This document shows, in pieces, positions 1 to 6,207 of a stretch of DNA of 7,868 nt. The stretch covers positions 1 through 7,868 of the forward strand of contig CALGFL010000413.1 in the NCBI GenBank assembly GCA_937881145.1. The letters are read 5' to 3'. The first letter of the stretch is position 1, and every line of letters begins with the position of its first letter. The notes under the pieces are model-generated. The model saw only the letters and a list, made by a program, of their open reading frames with translations, was not told where the DNA came from and did not search any database. This DNA comes from an uncultured Bordetella sp. GTDB taxonomy: Bacteria; Pseudomonadota; Gammaproteobacteria; Burkholderiales; Burkholderiaceae_B. The position numbers and the translations under genes were made by a program.

Positions 1-2
1 CG

Positions 3-335
3 CGCAGCCTGGCGCCGGGCGGTTTCCTGTTTCTTGGCCATGACGAAACCCTTCGCGGCCTTTCCCAGGATTTTCACCTCTCCCACACCCATGGGACATT
101 CTATTACCAGCGCAAGGACGAGGCCGAACGGCCTTACCCGCATCCGCTGCGCACGCGGCATCCGCGCGAGCCCGCGCTTGCCGCGTCGGGACTTTCCCTG
201 GCGCCTTCCTTGGCGCCGCCCTTGGCGATGGGCGCGGACGATACCTGGATCGACACGATCCGCCATGCGTCCGAGCGCATGAACGCAGTCGACTGTGGAT
301 TGACGACATTCCAGATCGCGATCTGCGCAAAATAA
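3..335 (+). CDS. CheR-type chemotaxis methyltransferase, C-terminal fragment (5' end outside window, 3' end disrupted)
   Basis: CheR enzymes use S-adenosylmethionine to methylate glutamates of chemoreceptors in the cytoplasm. The open frame enters from the left edge. Its first ~36 residues carry the end of the CheR methyltransferase fold: [15 protein letters not shown], then a [14 protein letters not shown] stretch that normally closes the domain. A Pro/Ala-rich linker follows, then a [13 protein letters not shown] segment like the C-terminal extension of some CheR proteins. After about base 280 the frame reads through the reverse complement of mtgA and stops by chance at TAA 333-335, so the last ~18 residues are not native. 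The methyltransferase core visible here is intact; the natural C-terminus is lost. No chemotaxis partner gene is seen. The family call is fairly sure; the subtype (chemotaxis, Wsp-like or hybrid) is not. Confidence 0.75.
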   Translation, partial: RSLAPGGFLFLGHDETLRGLSQDFHLSHTHGTFYYQRKDEAERPYPHPLRTRHPREPALAASGLSLAPSLAPPLAMGADDTWIDTIRHASERMNAVDCGLTTFQIAICAK

Positions 336-433
336 TAGACCGGGGTCGCAAGCCACGCGCACGCGAACACCACCAGCACGTAGAACAGCCATCGGACCAT
401 GCCCGGCCGGCTCGCGCGCCTCGCTCCTGTCAT
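134..433 (-). pseudogene. mtgA: Monofunctional peptidoglycan glycosyltransferase MtgA, N-terminal fragment only
   Basis: MtgA is an inner-membrane enzyme that polymerises lipid II into glycan strands; full-length proteins have roughly 240 residues. From ATG 431-433 the frame encodes a short basic N-terminus and one membrane segment (about residues 12-32, [20 protein letters not shown]). A juxtamembrane part ending NPQSTAFMR follows, which I recognise from Burkholderia-type MtgA. The similarity ends near base 255-280, where the frame enters antisense cheR sequence and runs to a stop at 134. The whole glycosyltransferase domain, with its catalytic glutamates, is missing, so this is a broken gene or one side of an assembly join. 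It lies 50 nt downstream of aroE on the same strand, the expected neighbour in Burkholderia. A G-rich ribosome site (GGGGGA) lies about 10 nt before the ATG. Confidence 0.7.
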
Positions 434-483
434 CGTCGAAAGTCCCCCGTTCGATTGATACCGAAACGCGCGCCGCCCCGAAA

Positions 484-1365
484 TCAGGCCGGCGTTTTCG
501 CCATGGCGCGCAGCGCAGCCAGCACCGGCGCGCCGTCCGGCCGCACGCCGCGCCAGATATAGAACGATTCCGCAGCCTGCTCGACCAGCATGCCAAGCCC
601 GTCCGCTGTCTGCGCCCCCAGCGCCTGCGCGTGTCGCATGAACACGGTCGGCTGCGCGCTGTACATCATGTCGTAGGCAAGCGTGCCGGCGCCAAACGCC
701 GCGTCGTCACACTCGGGAAGCGCAGCATCGAGGCTGCCCGCAGTCGCGTTGACGATCACGTCGTACGCGTGCGGCTGAATCGCCTTCGCGCTGCCGCCCG
801 TCCGCTCACAATCGACGTCCCGCGCCGCCGCGGCGAATTGCTCAACCAGCTCATCAGCCTTCGCCGACGTGCGGTTGACGATCGTCAGCGTCCGCGGCAG
901 CCGGTCGAGCATCGGCAGCACGACGCCGCGCGCGGCCCCGCCCGCACCCAGCAGCAAAATGCGCGCACCCTTCAACGCAACGCCCAGGTTCACCTCGATG
1001 TCACGCACGAGGCCCACGCCGTCGGTGTTGTCGCCATGGATGCCGTCTTCGCGGAAACTCAGTGTGTTCACGGCGCCAGCGGCAGCCGCGCGCGGCGACA
1101 GCCGGTCGGCAAACGCGTGCGCGTCGAGCTTGAACGGCACAGTCACGTTCATGCCCCGCCCGCCCGCGTCGATGAACGCGCGCACGTGATGCACGAAACC
1201 ATCGACCGGCGCGAGCACATGGGTGTACTCGACCGGCTCGCCCGTCTGCTCGGCAAATCGCGCATGAATATACGGCGACTTGCTATGCGCAACCGGATTG
1301 CCGATCACCGCGTATCGGTCGCGTGCCGCGCCCACATCGGCGTGTACGTGTACGTTGGTGCTCAT
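484..1365 (-). CDS. aroE: Shikimate dehydrogenase (NADP+)
   Basis: AroE reduces 3-dehydroshikimate to shikimate with NADPH, the fourth step of the shikimate pathway, in the cytoplasm. All family signatures are present in 293 residues: substrate-binding SKS (28-30), NVTVPFK with catalytic Lys79, Asn100, NTDG with Asp115, the nucleotide-binding loop GAGGAARG (140-147), NRT (164-166, NADP contact), and [11 protein letters not shown] (255-265). E. coli AroE has about 270 residues; the extra length is mostly N-terminal. The ATG overlaps the rnb stop as ATGA (1362-1365), with GGAG 8 nt upstream (complement of 1374-1377), which fixes the start and suggests translational coupling to rnb. Alanine codons are mostly GCG (11 of 15 in residues 178-230 by hand count), unlike mpl or accC. 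The protein reads as Burkholderia/Paraburkholderia. Identification is secure. Confidence 0.97.
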   Translation of the reverse strand: MSTNVHVHADVGAARDRYAVIGNPVAHSKSPYIHARFAEQTGEPVEYTHVLAPVDGFVHHVRAFIDAGGRGMNVTVPFKLDAHAFADRLSPRAAAAGAVNTLSFREDGIHGDNTDGVGLVRDIEVNLGVALKGARILLLGAGGAARGVVLPMLDRLPRTLTIVNRTSAKADELVEQFAAAARDVDCERTGGSAKAIQPHAYDVIVNATAGSLDAALPECDDAAFGAGTLAYDMMYSAQPTVFMRHAQALGAQTADGLGMLVEQAAESFYIWRGVRPDGAPVLAALRAMAKTPA

Positions 1366-3479
1366 CGTCCGGGCTCCGTGATCTGCTGTTCTGAAGATGC
1401 AGCCGCATCGCCCGCACCGTCGCCTTCTCCGTCGACGACTTCTCCACCCTCCGCGTCGCCGGCTTCGGCCTGCGCTTCGGCTTCGCTTTCCGCGGAATCG
1501 TCGGCGGCGTCGATCAGTTCTTCCTCACCTTCGTCGGCCTCGTCGGCTTCGGCGGTGTCGGCGCCGCTCGTCACCTGCGGCGCATCGAGCACGTGCAGGA
1601 GACGCACCGACGCCTCGACCGTCAGCTCATCGAGCGACATCACTTCCATCAGCAGCCTCGTGCCGCGCGCATGCACGCCAAGCCCCGGCACATGCAGCAG
1701 CAGCGGGATTTCCTCGAGGCGCACGAGGTCGCCCTTCACCACCGAAGCCACCACCTGCTTCTTTCCTTCCTGACGCAGCCAGCGCAAACACCAGAAGTAC
1801 TCCATCCGGCGCTGGTGGTCGGCATACGCGGTGTACGTGTCGTCGAAACCCTGCACCACGGCGAACAGATCGGCGTCCTTCGGCTTGAACGGCGCCGCGA
1901 GCTTCGCGGTCACACCGTGCTGCACGCACGCGAGCAGTTGCCACTGGTTCACCAGGTCGACGTAACGGCGCAGCGGCGACGTGCTCCACGCATACTGCGC
2001 GACGCCGAGCCCTTCGTGCGGCGCGGCGGACGTCTGCATGCGCGTGCGCTTCGGGCCGCTCGGCGCGCCGAACGCACGCTGCGAGCGATAGATGCCCGGC
2101 ACGCCGTGGTCGTGCAGGAACGCGCCCCACGACGAGTTCGCGAGAATCGCCAGTTCGGCGACGATCGTATCCAGCGGCGAACCGCGACGGCGCGGCGTGA
2201 TCGTGACGTGCTCGCCTTCCACGTAGAAGTTGAAGTCGGTATTGCGCTGCACCTCGCGCTTCAGGCCATAGCCGGCGCGCGCCTGCTGGCGCTTTTCGAA
2301 CAGCGCCTGCGCGAACGGCCACAGCACCGCGATGTCCTCCTTGTGCGGATACTCGCCCGTGCCCGCGGCAAGCGACGCTTCGTTAACCAGTTCATCGAGC
2401 GTGTTGTGCCGCAGGTTGTTTTTCACGAACACGCGCTCGGCACGCGTCTCGCTCGCGACGATATCCTGCGTCTCGCGATTCACGATCACATACAGCGACA
2501 ACGCCGGACGCAATCCGCCTTCCTTCAGCGTGAACGCCTCGACGACGTCGTCGGGCAGCATCGTGATCTTGTCGCCCGGCATGTAGACGGTCGACAGACG
2601 CCCGCGCGCGATCGCATCGACCGCGTCGCCGCGCTCGATGCCGAGCGCCGGCGCCGCGATGTGCACGCCAATGCGCACTCGGCCATCCGACAGATGCTCG
2701 ACCGAAAAAGCATCGTCGATTTCCGTGGTGGTGACATCGTCGATCGTATCGATCTCCGCGTCGGCCAGCGGCAGTTCGCGCTCGAGGGGGGGGGGCGCCA
2801 TATCGGGAAAGCCCGTGCCGCGCGGAAAGTGCGTGGCCAGGAAGCGGCGCTTGTGCAGGGCCAGCGCGTGCGGCCAGGCGCCCAGTTCCAGCAGCAGGCG
2901 CTCGGGCGTCTTTTGCAGCGTGACGCAGGCGGCGTCCAAGGCCTTCCACGCTTGCGAATTCTTGTCGGGCTTGACCAGCAGGGACTCGGCCGCTTGCGCG
3001 ATGGGCTCGGGCAACTTGCCACCGGCCATCTCGTCCACCCACTGCTGTTGCTGTTCGGCTTGCTGGCGCTTTTTCTCGAGGGCGGCGAGTGCGGCGGCCA
3101 GGATATCGGGCGGCGCGGGACGATAGCGTCCGGCGCCGCGGCGATGAAAATACGCGGGCGCGCCATGCAGGCGCAGCATCAGCGCCGCTTGCTCGACGGG
3201 CGATGGGGCATGGCCGAAATAATCGGCGGCGAGCGCGGTGGCGGCAAATTCTTCCTGCGGCGCGCATTCCCACAAAAATTGCAGATCGATGTCTTCGGCC
3301 AGCGCGGTCGCGGCAGGCATCAATTCGGCGGGCGCGGGCGCGTCGAACGAGAACAGCACGGCTGAGCGCTTGATTTTGCTGCGCTTGCCCGAGTCGGATT
3401 CGACCTGCAGGGTGGCATCCGCTTCGGACAGGATATGGGCGGCTTTGAAACTGCCGTCGTCTTCGTAATACACGTACAT
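1362..3479 (-). CDS. rnb: RNase II-family 3'-5' exoribonuclease, apparent hybrid of two lineages
   Basis: This family degrades single-stranded RNA processively from the 3' end. The 705-residue protein starts at ATG 3477-3479 (MYVYYEDDG), 10 nt after the yqiA stop; the frame is open further upstream but that part is antisense-like and unlikely. Residues 1-226 are the variable N-terminal region. The RNB domain begins near 237, with metal-site motif IDDVTTTEIDDAF (246-258; Glu253 aligns with Asp207 of E. coli RNase II), and includes TSPLRRYVD (500-508) with the phosphate-binding arginine. An S1-like part (about 575-636) follows, then an acidic low-complexity tail (about 640-698). E. coli RNase II has 644 residues. 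From the RNB domain onward sequence and codons look like Burkholderia (Ala GCG 6 of 6 in residues 275-291); the N-terminal part looks like Alcaligenaceae (GCC 10 of 17 in residues 79-133). The switch lies near a 10-G tract. Family call secure; single-lineage origin doubtful. Confidence 0.92.
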   Translation of the reverse strand: MYVYYEDDGSFKAAHILSEADATLQVESDSGKRSKIKRSAVLFSFDAPAPAELMPAATALAEDIDLQFLWECAPQEEFAATALAADYFGHAPSPVEQAALMLRLHGAPAYFHRRGAGRYRPAPPDILAAALAALEKKRQQAEQQQQWVDEMAGGKLPEPIAQAAESLLVKPDKNSQAWKALDAACVTLQKTPERLLLELGAWPHALALHKRRFLATHFPRGTGFPDMAPPPLERELPLADAEIDTIDDVTTTEIDDAFSVEHLSDGRVRIGVHIAAPALGIERGDAVDAIARGRLSTVYMPGDKITMLPDDVVEAFTLKEGGLRPALSLYVIVNRETQDIVASETRAERVFVKNNLRHNTLDELVNEASLAAGTGEYPHKEDIAVLWPFAQALFEKRQQARAGYGLKREVQRNTDFNFYVEGEHVTITPRRRGSPLDTIVAELAILANSSWGAFLHDHGVPGIYRSQRAFGAPSGPKRTRMQTSAAPHEGLGVAQYAWSTSPLRRYVDLVNQWQLLACVQHGVTAKLAAPFKPKDADLFAVVQGFDDTYTAYADHQRRMEYFWCLRWLRQEGKKQVVASVVKGDLVRLEEIPLLLHVPGLGVHARGTRLLMEVMSLDELTVEASVRLLHVLDAPQVTSGADTAEADEADEGEEELIDAADDSAESEAEAQAEAGDAEGGEVVDGEGDGAGDAAASSEQQITEPGR
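2786..2795. repeat. Homopolymer tract of 10 G (10 C in rnb coding strand)
   Basis: An uninterrupted run of ten G on the plus strand encodes Pro229-Pro231 and the first base of Leu232 of the RNase II-family protein. The present length keeps rnb open. Gain or loss of one or two bases would cut the protein before its catalytic domain. It is the longest homopolymer I noticed in the window and lies between the Alcaligenaceae-like N-terminal part and the Burkholderia-like catalytic part. Confidence 0.9.
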
Positions 3480-3489
3480 GATGGGGAAA

Positions 3490-4092
3490 CTATTCCAAGG
3501 CAAATGCCAGGACTTCGGGGAGCAGCTCGGCGAAGTTCGACAGCCCGTGGTCGCTGCCTTGCACAATGTGTTCCCGGCAGCCGGCGTAGCGTTCGCGCAT
3601 TTCGCGCCAGTCGAGCACTTCGTCGCCGGTGGCGGCGACAAGAAAATACCGTTGCAATCGCGTCGGCGTATCCACGTGCAGCGCGGCCAGTTCGTCCAGG
3701 TATTCCGGCAGGAACGTGAACGGCGCGTCCGAATGATACATGCGATGTTCGCCGACCGCGGGCGTCAGGTCGCGCGCCGCGTGCACGGCGGGGTTCAGGA
3801 GGATGGCTTTGCAGCCCAGCTTTTCGGCGAGCCAGGTGGCGTAGTAGCCGCCCAGGGAGGAACCGATGACGGTCAGCCTGGAGGCGTCGTTGCCGGGGCC
3901 GTCGTCTTCTTTGAGCTGGGCTTGCGCGAGGCCCAGGGCCAGGTCGATGGCGGCCTTGGGGCTGGCGGGCAGTTGCGGAGCGGCCCAGATGTGCGAGAGA
4001 CCGCGCTCGGCCAGGGCCTGCTCCATCATCCTGCCTTTGAACGAGGCGGGGGAGGAGCGAAAGCCGTGCAGGTAGAGGATGCGGTTTTTCAT
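3490..4092 (-). CDS. yqiA: YqiA-type alpha/beta-hydrolase (esterase)
   Basis: YqiA proteins are small cytoplasmic serine hydrolases with esterase activity on short acyl substrates in E. coli; the natural substrate is unclear. The 200 residues (E. coli about 193) show the family pattern: LYLHGFRSSP (6-15), which supplies the oxyanion-hole region, nucleophile elbow GSSLGG (77-82) with Ser79, an acidic residue in TGDEVLDW (156-162, Asp157 or Asp161), and His182 in GSDHGLSNF. No signal peptide or membrane segment is seen. It starts 21 nt after mpl and ends 10 nt before rnb, so all three are probably on one mRNA. The upstream sequence has only a weak GAG-type ribosome site, consistent with coupling to mpl. 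Confidence 0.9.
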   Translation of the reverse strand: MKNRILYLHGFRSSPASFKGRMMEQALAERGLSHIWAAPQLPASPKAAIDLALGLAQAQLKEDDGPGNDASRLTVIGSSLGGYYATWLAEKLGCKAILLNPAVHAARDLTPAVGEHRMYHSDAPFTFLPEYLDELAALHVDTPTRLQRYFLVAATGDEVLDWREMRERYAGCREHIVQGSDHGLSNFAELLPEVLAFALE

Positions 4093-4113
4093 GGTGGCTC
4101 GTCGTTCAAGAAC

Positions 4114-5514
4114 TCAAACAGCTCCTCGTCCCCTCAAAGCCAAGGCATCCAGCAATTTCTGATGCACCCCGCCGAACCCGCCGTTGCTCATGACGACTAT
4201 ATGGTCGCCTTCCCTGGCGGCACGTGTCACGGCGGCGACGAGATCGTCCAAATTACCGTAGTTGTCGGCCTTGCCGCCCAGCGGCGCCAGCACCTCGGCC
4301 GGATCCCAGCCGAGCGCGTGCTTGCCCTCGCGTTCGCCGTAGATGAAGGCCATGTCGGCCTCGGCAAGCGATTCGGGCAGGCGCGCCGCCATGGTGCCCA
4401 GCTTCATGGTGTTCGAGCGCGGCTCCAGCACGGCCAGGATGCGCGCGCCGCCGACCTGGCGGCGCAGGCCGGCCAGGGTGGTGGCGATCGCCGTGGGGTG
4501 GTGGGCGAAATCGTCGTATACCTTGATGCCGCGCGCCGTGCCGCGCAGCTCCATGCGGCGTTTTACGCCGGCAAAGCGCGACAGGGCGGCAATGCCGTCG
4601 GCGGCCGGCACGCCGGCGTGTTCGGCCGCGGCCAGGGCTGCCAGGGCGTTGCGGCGGTTGTGTTCGCCGGTCAATGTCCAACGCACCGAGCCCAGTTCCT
4701 TGCCGTCGCGCAAGACCGCGAAGGCGCCGTCGTGTGCCGGCTCGCCGGCTGTCCACGCGGCGCCCATGGCCTGGGACGGTCCGGCGCCGAACCGCACCAG
4801 CTCCGACCAGCAGCCGCGCTTGAGCACGCGTTCCAGCGCTTCGTCGTGGGTGGGCGCCACGATGCGCCCCTGCGTGGGGATGGTGCGCACCAGGTGATGG
4901 AATTGGGTCTCGATGGCGGCCAGATCGGGGAAGATGTCCGCGTGATCGTATTCGAGGTTGTTCAGAACGACCGTGCGCGACCGGTAGTGCACGAACTTGG
5001 AGCGCTTGTCGAAGAAAGCCGTGTCGTACTCGTCGGCTTCGATGACGAAGTGCCGCGCTTCGGGGGCGTATCTCGCGGACACCCGCAAGTCCGGCGCCAC
5101 GCCGCCGATCAGGAAATTGGGCCGCAGGCCGGCGCATTCCAGGATCCAGGCCAGGAAGGAGCTGGTGGTGGTCTTGCCGTGGGTGCCGGCCACGGCCAGC
5201 ACGTGCCGGCCCGGCAGGACGTGGTCGCCCAGCCATTGGGGGCCGGAAACATAGGGCACGTTCGCGTTCAGGATGGCTTCCATCAGCGGATTGCCGCGGG
5301 TGATCACGTTGCCGATCACGTACAGATCGGGCTTGAGCGCCATCTGGGCCGGGTCCCAGCCTTCGATCAGCTCTATGCCCTGCTCGGCCAGCTGGGTGCT
5401 CATCGGGGGGTAGACGCCGGTGTCGCAGCCGGTGACTTTGTGGCCGGCCGAACGCGCGATCAGCGCCAGCCCGCCCATGAAAGTGCCGCAGACGCCAAGA
5501 ATGTGCAGGTGCAT
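4114..5514 (-). CDS. mpl: UDP-N-acetylmuramate:L-alanyl-gamma-D-glutamyl-meso-diaminopimelate ligase
   Basis: Mpl recycles peptidoglycan by joining the tripeptide L-Ala-gamma-D-Glu-meso-DAP from wall turnover to UDP-MurNAc, using ATP in the cytoplasm. The 466-residue protein (E. coli about 457) has the Mur-ligase three-domain layout. N-terminal HILGVCGTFMGG is the Mpl variant of the UDP-binding loop. ATP loop AGTHGKTTT (109-117) holds Lys114. EADEYDTAFFDKRSKF (159-174) and NNLEYDHADIF (185-195) are Mpl signatures, with GEHNRRNALAA and DDFAHHPTAI further on. I chose ATG 5512-5514, which has AGGAG 11 nt upstream and starts directly at the domain; the ATG at 5536-5538 would add eight residues but overlaps a likely -10 box. 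Alanine is mainly GCC (10 of 12 in one hand-counted stretch). It is the first gene of the leftward unit. Confidence 0.95.
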   Translation of the reverse strand: MHLHILGVCGTFMGGLALIARSAGHKVTGCDTGVYPPMSTQLAEQGIELIEGWDPAQMALKPDLYVIGNVITRGNPLMEAILNANVPYVSGPQWLGDHVLPGRHVLAVAGTHGKTTTSSFLAWILECAGLRPNFLIGGVAPDLRVSARYAPEARHFVIEADEYDTAFFDKRSKFVHYRSRTVVLNNLEYDHADIFPDLAAIETQFHHLVRTIPTQGRIVAPTHDEALERVLKRGCWSELVRFGAGPSQAMGAAWTAGEPAHDGAFAVLRDGKELGSVRWTLTGEHNRRNALAALAAAEHAGVPAADGIAALSRFAGVKRRMELRGTARGIKVYDDFAHHPTAIATTLAGLRRQVGGARILAVLEPRSNTMKLGTMAARLPESLAEADMAFIYGEREGKHALGWDPAEVLAPLGGKADNYGNLDDLVAAVTRAAREGDHIVVMSNGGFGGVHQKLLDALALRGRGAV

Positions 5515-5525
5515 GGGATGAGATT

Positions 5526-5530
5526 CTCCT
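5526..5530 (-). promoter_or_regulatory. Ribosome binding site of mpl
   Basis: AGGAG on the minus strand lies 11 nt before ATG 5512-5514. It supports that start over the upstream in-frame ATG at 5536-5538, which the site itself would follow rather than precede. Confidence 0.6.
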
Positions 5531-5536
5531 GCCCGC

Positions 5537-5542
5537 ATTGTA
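5537..5542 (-). promoter_or_regulatory. Possible -10 box for the mpl-yqiA-rnb-aroE unit
   Basis: TACAAT on the minus strand matches the sigma-70 -10 consensus at five of six bases and lies 22 nt upstream of the chosen mpl ATG, leaving room for the AGGAG site in a short leader. No convincing -35 box lies 16-18 nt upstream (TTGCAC is present but about 28 nt away). Low to moderate confidence. Confidence 0.35.
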
Positions 5543-5579
5543 GAGGTTAGGCCGAATGTCCCGCGACGGCGTGCAAGGG

Positions 5580-5585
5580 TATGAT
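5580..5585 (+). promoter_or_regulatory. Possible -10 box before the tlpA-like gene
   Basis: TATGAT on the plus strand matches the -10 consensus at five of six bases. It is only 6 nt from ATG 5592, so a transcript from it would be nearly leaderless, and there is no good -35 box at 17 nt. It may be chance; it conflicts with use of the upstream ATG at 5556. Confidence 0.2.
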
Positions 5586-5591
5586 CGCGCC

Positions 5592-6122
5592 ATGAATCGT
5601 CGTCAACTGCTTCACAAGGGGGCCGGCCTGATCGCCGCGCTGGCGGCCGGAGCCACGGGTGAACCGGCCTGGGCCGCGGTGCCCGCGGTGCAGCCGACCA
5701 CGGCCGCCGCGCTCGCTGCTTTGCGCGCCCGCCCCATGGCCGACCTGCAAGGCGCCACGCGCCGCCTGGCGGACTGGCAAGGCCGCCCGATGCTGCTGAA
5801 TTTCTGGGCGAGCTGGTGCGCGCCCTGTGTCAGAGAAATGCCGGAACTCGATGCGCTGCAGAAACAGTTTCCGCGGATTCAGTTCATCGGCATCGGTATT
5901 GATACTGCCGTCAAGATACGCAAATTTCTGCTCAAGGTGCCGGTTTCTTATCCTTTGCTGGTACTGGGAACTTCAGGCATCGATACGCTGCGCGATTTGG
6001 GCGACACGGCGGCAGGCCTGCCGTTTACCCTAATTTTGACAGCAGATGGCAGCGTAAAACGTTCCGTACTCGGTAAAATCAGGCCAGACGATGTCCACAA
6101 CACTCTGGCGAGTCTGGTCTGA
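5592..6122 (+). CDS. TlpA-like thioredoxin-fold thiol-disulfide protein, exported
   Basis: This is a periplasmic thioredoxin-fold protein of the TlpA/ResA type, which reduces or exchanges disulfides in exported proteins, often during cytochrome c maturation; the partner is not evident here. The 176 residues begin with a signal peptide of Tat character: twin arginine NRRQLL (2-7), a small-residue core, and a likely cut after AWA (26-28). The thioredoxin domain starts with FWASWCAPC (71-79), redox cysteines 76 and 79, and has the cis-proline loop GLPFT (Pro144). I chose ATG 5592 because it puts the twin arginines at the N-terminus; ATG 5556 (MSRDGVQ...) is in frame with AGAGG 9 nt upstream and is a real alternative. 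GC falls from 80% at 5641-5700 to 52-57% over 5941-6120. It is divergent from mpl and 85 nt before aroQ. Confidence 0.85.
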   Translation: MNRRQLLHKGAGLIAALAAGATGEPAWAAVPAVQPTTAAALAALRARPMADLQGATRRLADWQGRPMLLNFWASWCAPCVREMPELDALQKQFPRIQFIGIGIDTAVKIRKFLLKVPVSYPLLVLGTSGIDTLRDLGDTAAGLPFTLILTADGSVKRSVLGKIRPDDVHNTLASLV

Positions 6123-6143
6123 TTGCCGCGCATAGCCCCTCCC

Positions 6144-6167
6144 GTTGGACAACCAGGTCCAACCTGG
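6144..6167. repeat. Two overlapping inverted repeats between the tlpA-like gene and aroQ
   Basis: GTTGGAC (6144-6150) pairs perfectly with GTCCAAC (6157-6163) across a 6-nt loop. CCAGGT (6153-6158) pairs perfectly with ACCTGG (6162-6167) across a 3-nt loop. The arms overlap, so the two hairpins exclude each other. No T-run follows directly, so a classical intrinsic terminator is unlikely on either strand. It could be an operator, a switchable leader hairpin of aroQ, or a weak terminator of the tlpA-like gene. TTGGAC (6145-6150) could also be a -35 box, but the base set 17 nt downstream (CGTAAA) is a poor -10. Confidence 0.5.
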
Positions 6168-6207
6168 CGTAAAAAGGCGGTTTGTTGCATATTTTTCGAC
6201 GACGTTC

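Larger units (their letters stand above)
270..2795. other. Compositionally distinct, Burkholderia-like segment within an Alcaligenaceae-like window
   Basis: This stretch holds the mtgA 5' end, aroE and the rnb 3' part. They match one another in style (alanine mostly GCG, Burkholderia-like protein sequence) and in their usual gene order. To the right, rnb 5' part, yqiA, mpl and accC prefer GCC. The left edge lies within about 255-282, where cheR and mtgA are fused tail to head in opposite orientation. The right edge lies within roughly 2,650-2,830, with the 10-G tract 2786-2795 as the best marker. No terminal repeats, integrase, tRNA or insertion sequence flanks it, so it is not a recognisable mobile element. 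Homologous replacement at rnb with an illegitimate left end, and an assembly chimera, both fit. Limits are approximate. Confidence 0.5.

Noticed and set aside
34..282. Plus-strand open frame of 82 codons at the left edge
   Set aside because: It is a shifted frame over the CheR fragment, Arg/Pro-rich with no domain; the CheR frame explains this stretch better.
288..293. GTCGAC (SalI) near the left join and CTCGAG (XhoI, 2781-2786) near the right join, suggesting a cloning product
   Set aside because: The sites give compatible ends but neither sits exactly at a proven breakpoint, GTCGAC also occurs at 7172-7177 outside the block, and such hexamers are common in GC-rich DNA. No vector sequence is seen.
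1593..3365. Long plus-strand open frame of about 590 codons opposite rnb
   Set aside because: It is the antisense of a clear RNase II-family gene, Arg/His-rich with no recognisable domain; such frames are usual in GC-rich DNA.
3480..3641. Upstream extension of the RNase by 54 codons
   Set aside because: It overlaps the yqiA 3' end and its Cys/Ser/Thr-rich sequence does not resemble the family; MYVYYED at 3479 is the expected start.
3478..5550. Plus-strand open frame of about 690 codons opposite yqiA and mpl
   Set aside because: It lies fully antisense to two well-identified genes and its Gly/Gln/His-rich translation has no domain signature.
6145..6207. TTG-initiated N-terminal extension of AroQ
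   Set aside because: The 21 extra residues are unlike the AroQ family, and the TTG lies in an inverted repeat; ATG 6208 starts exactly at the family N-terminus.
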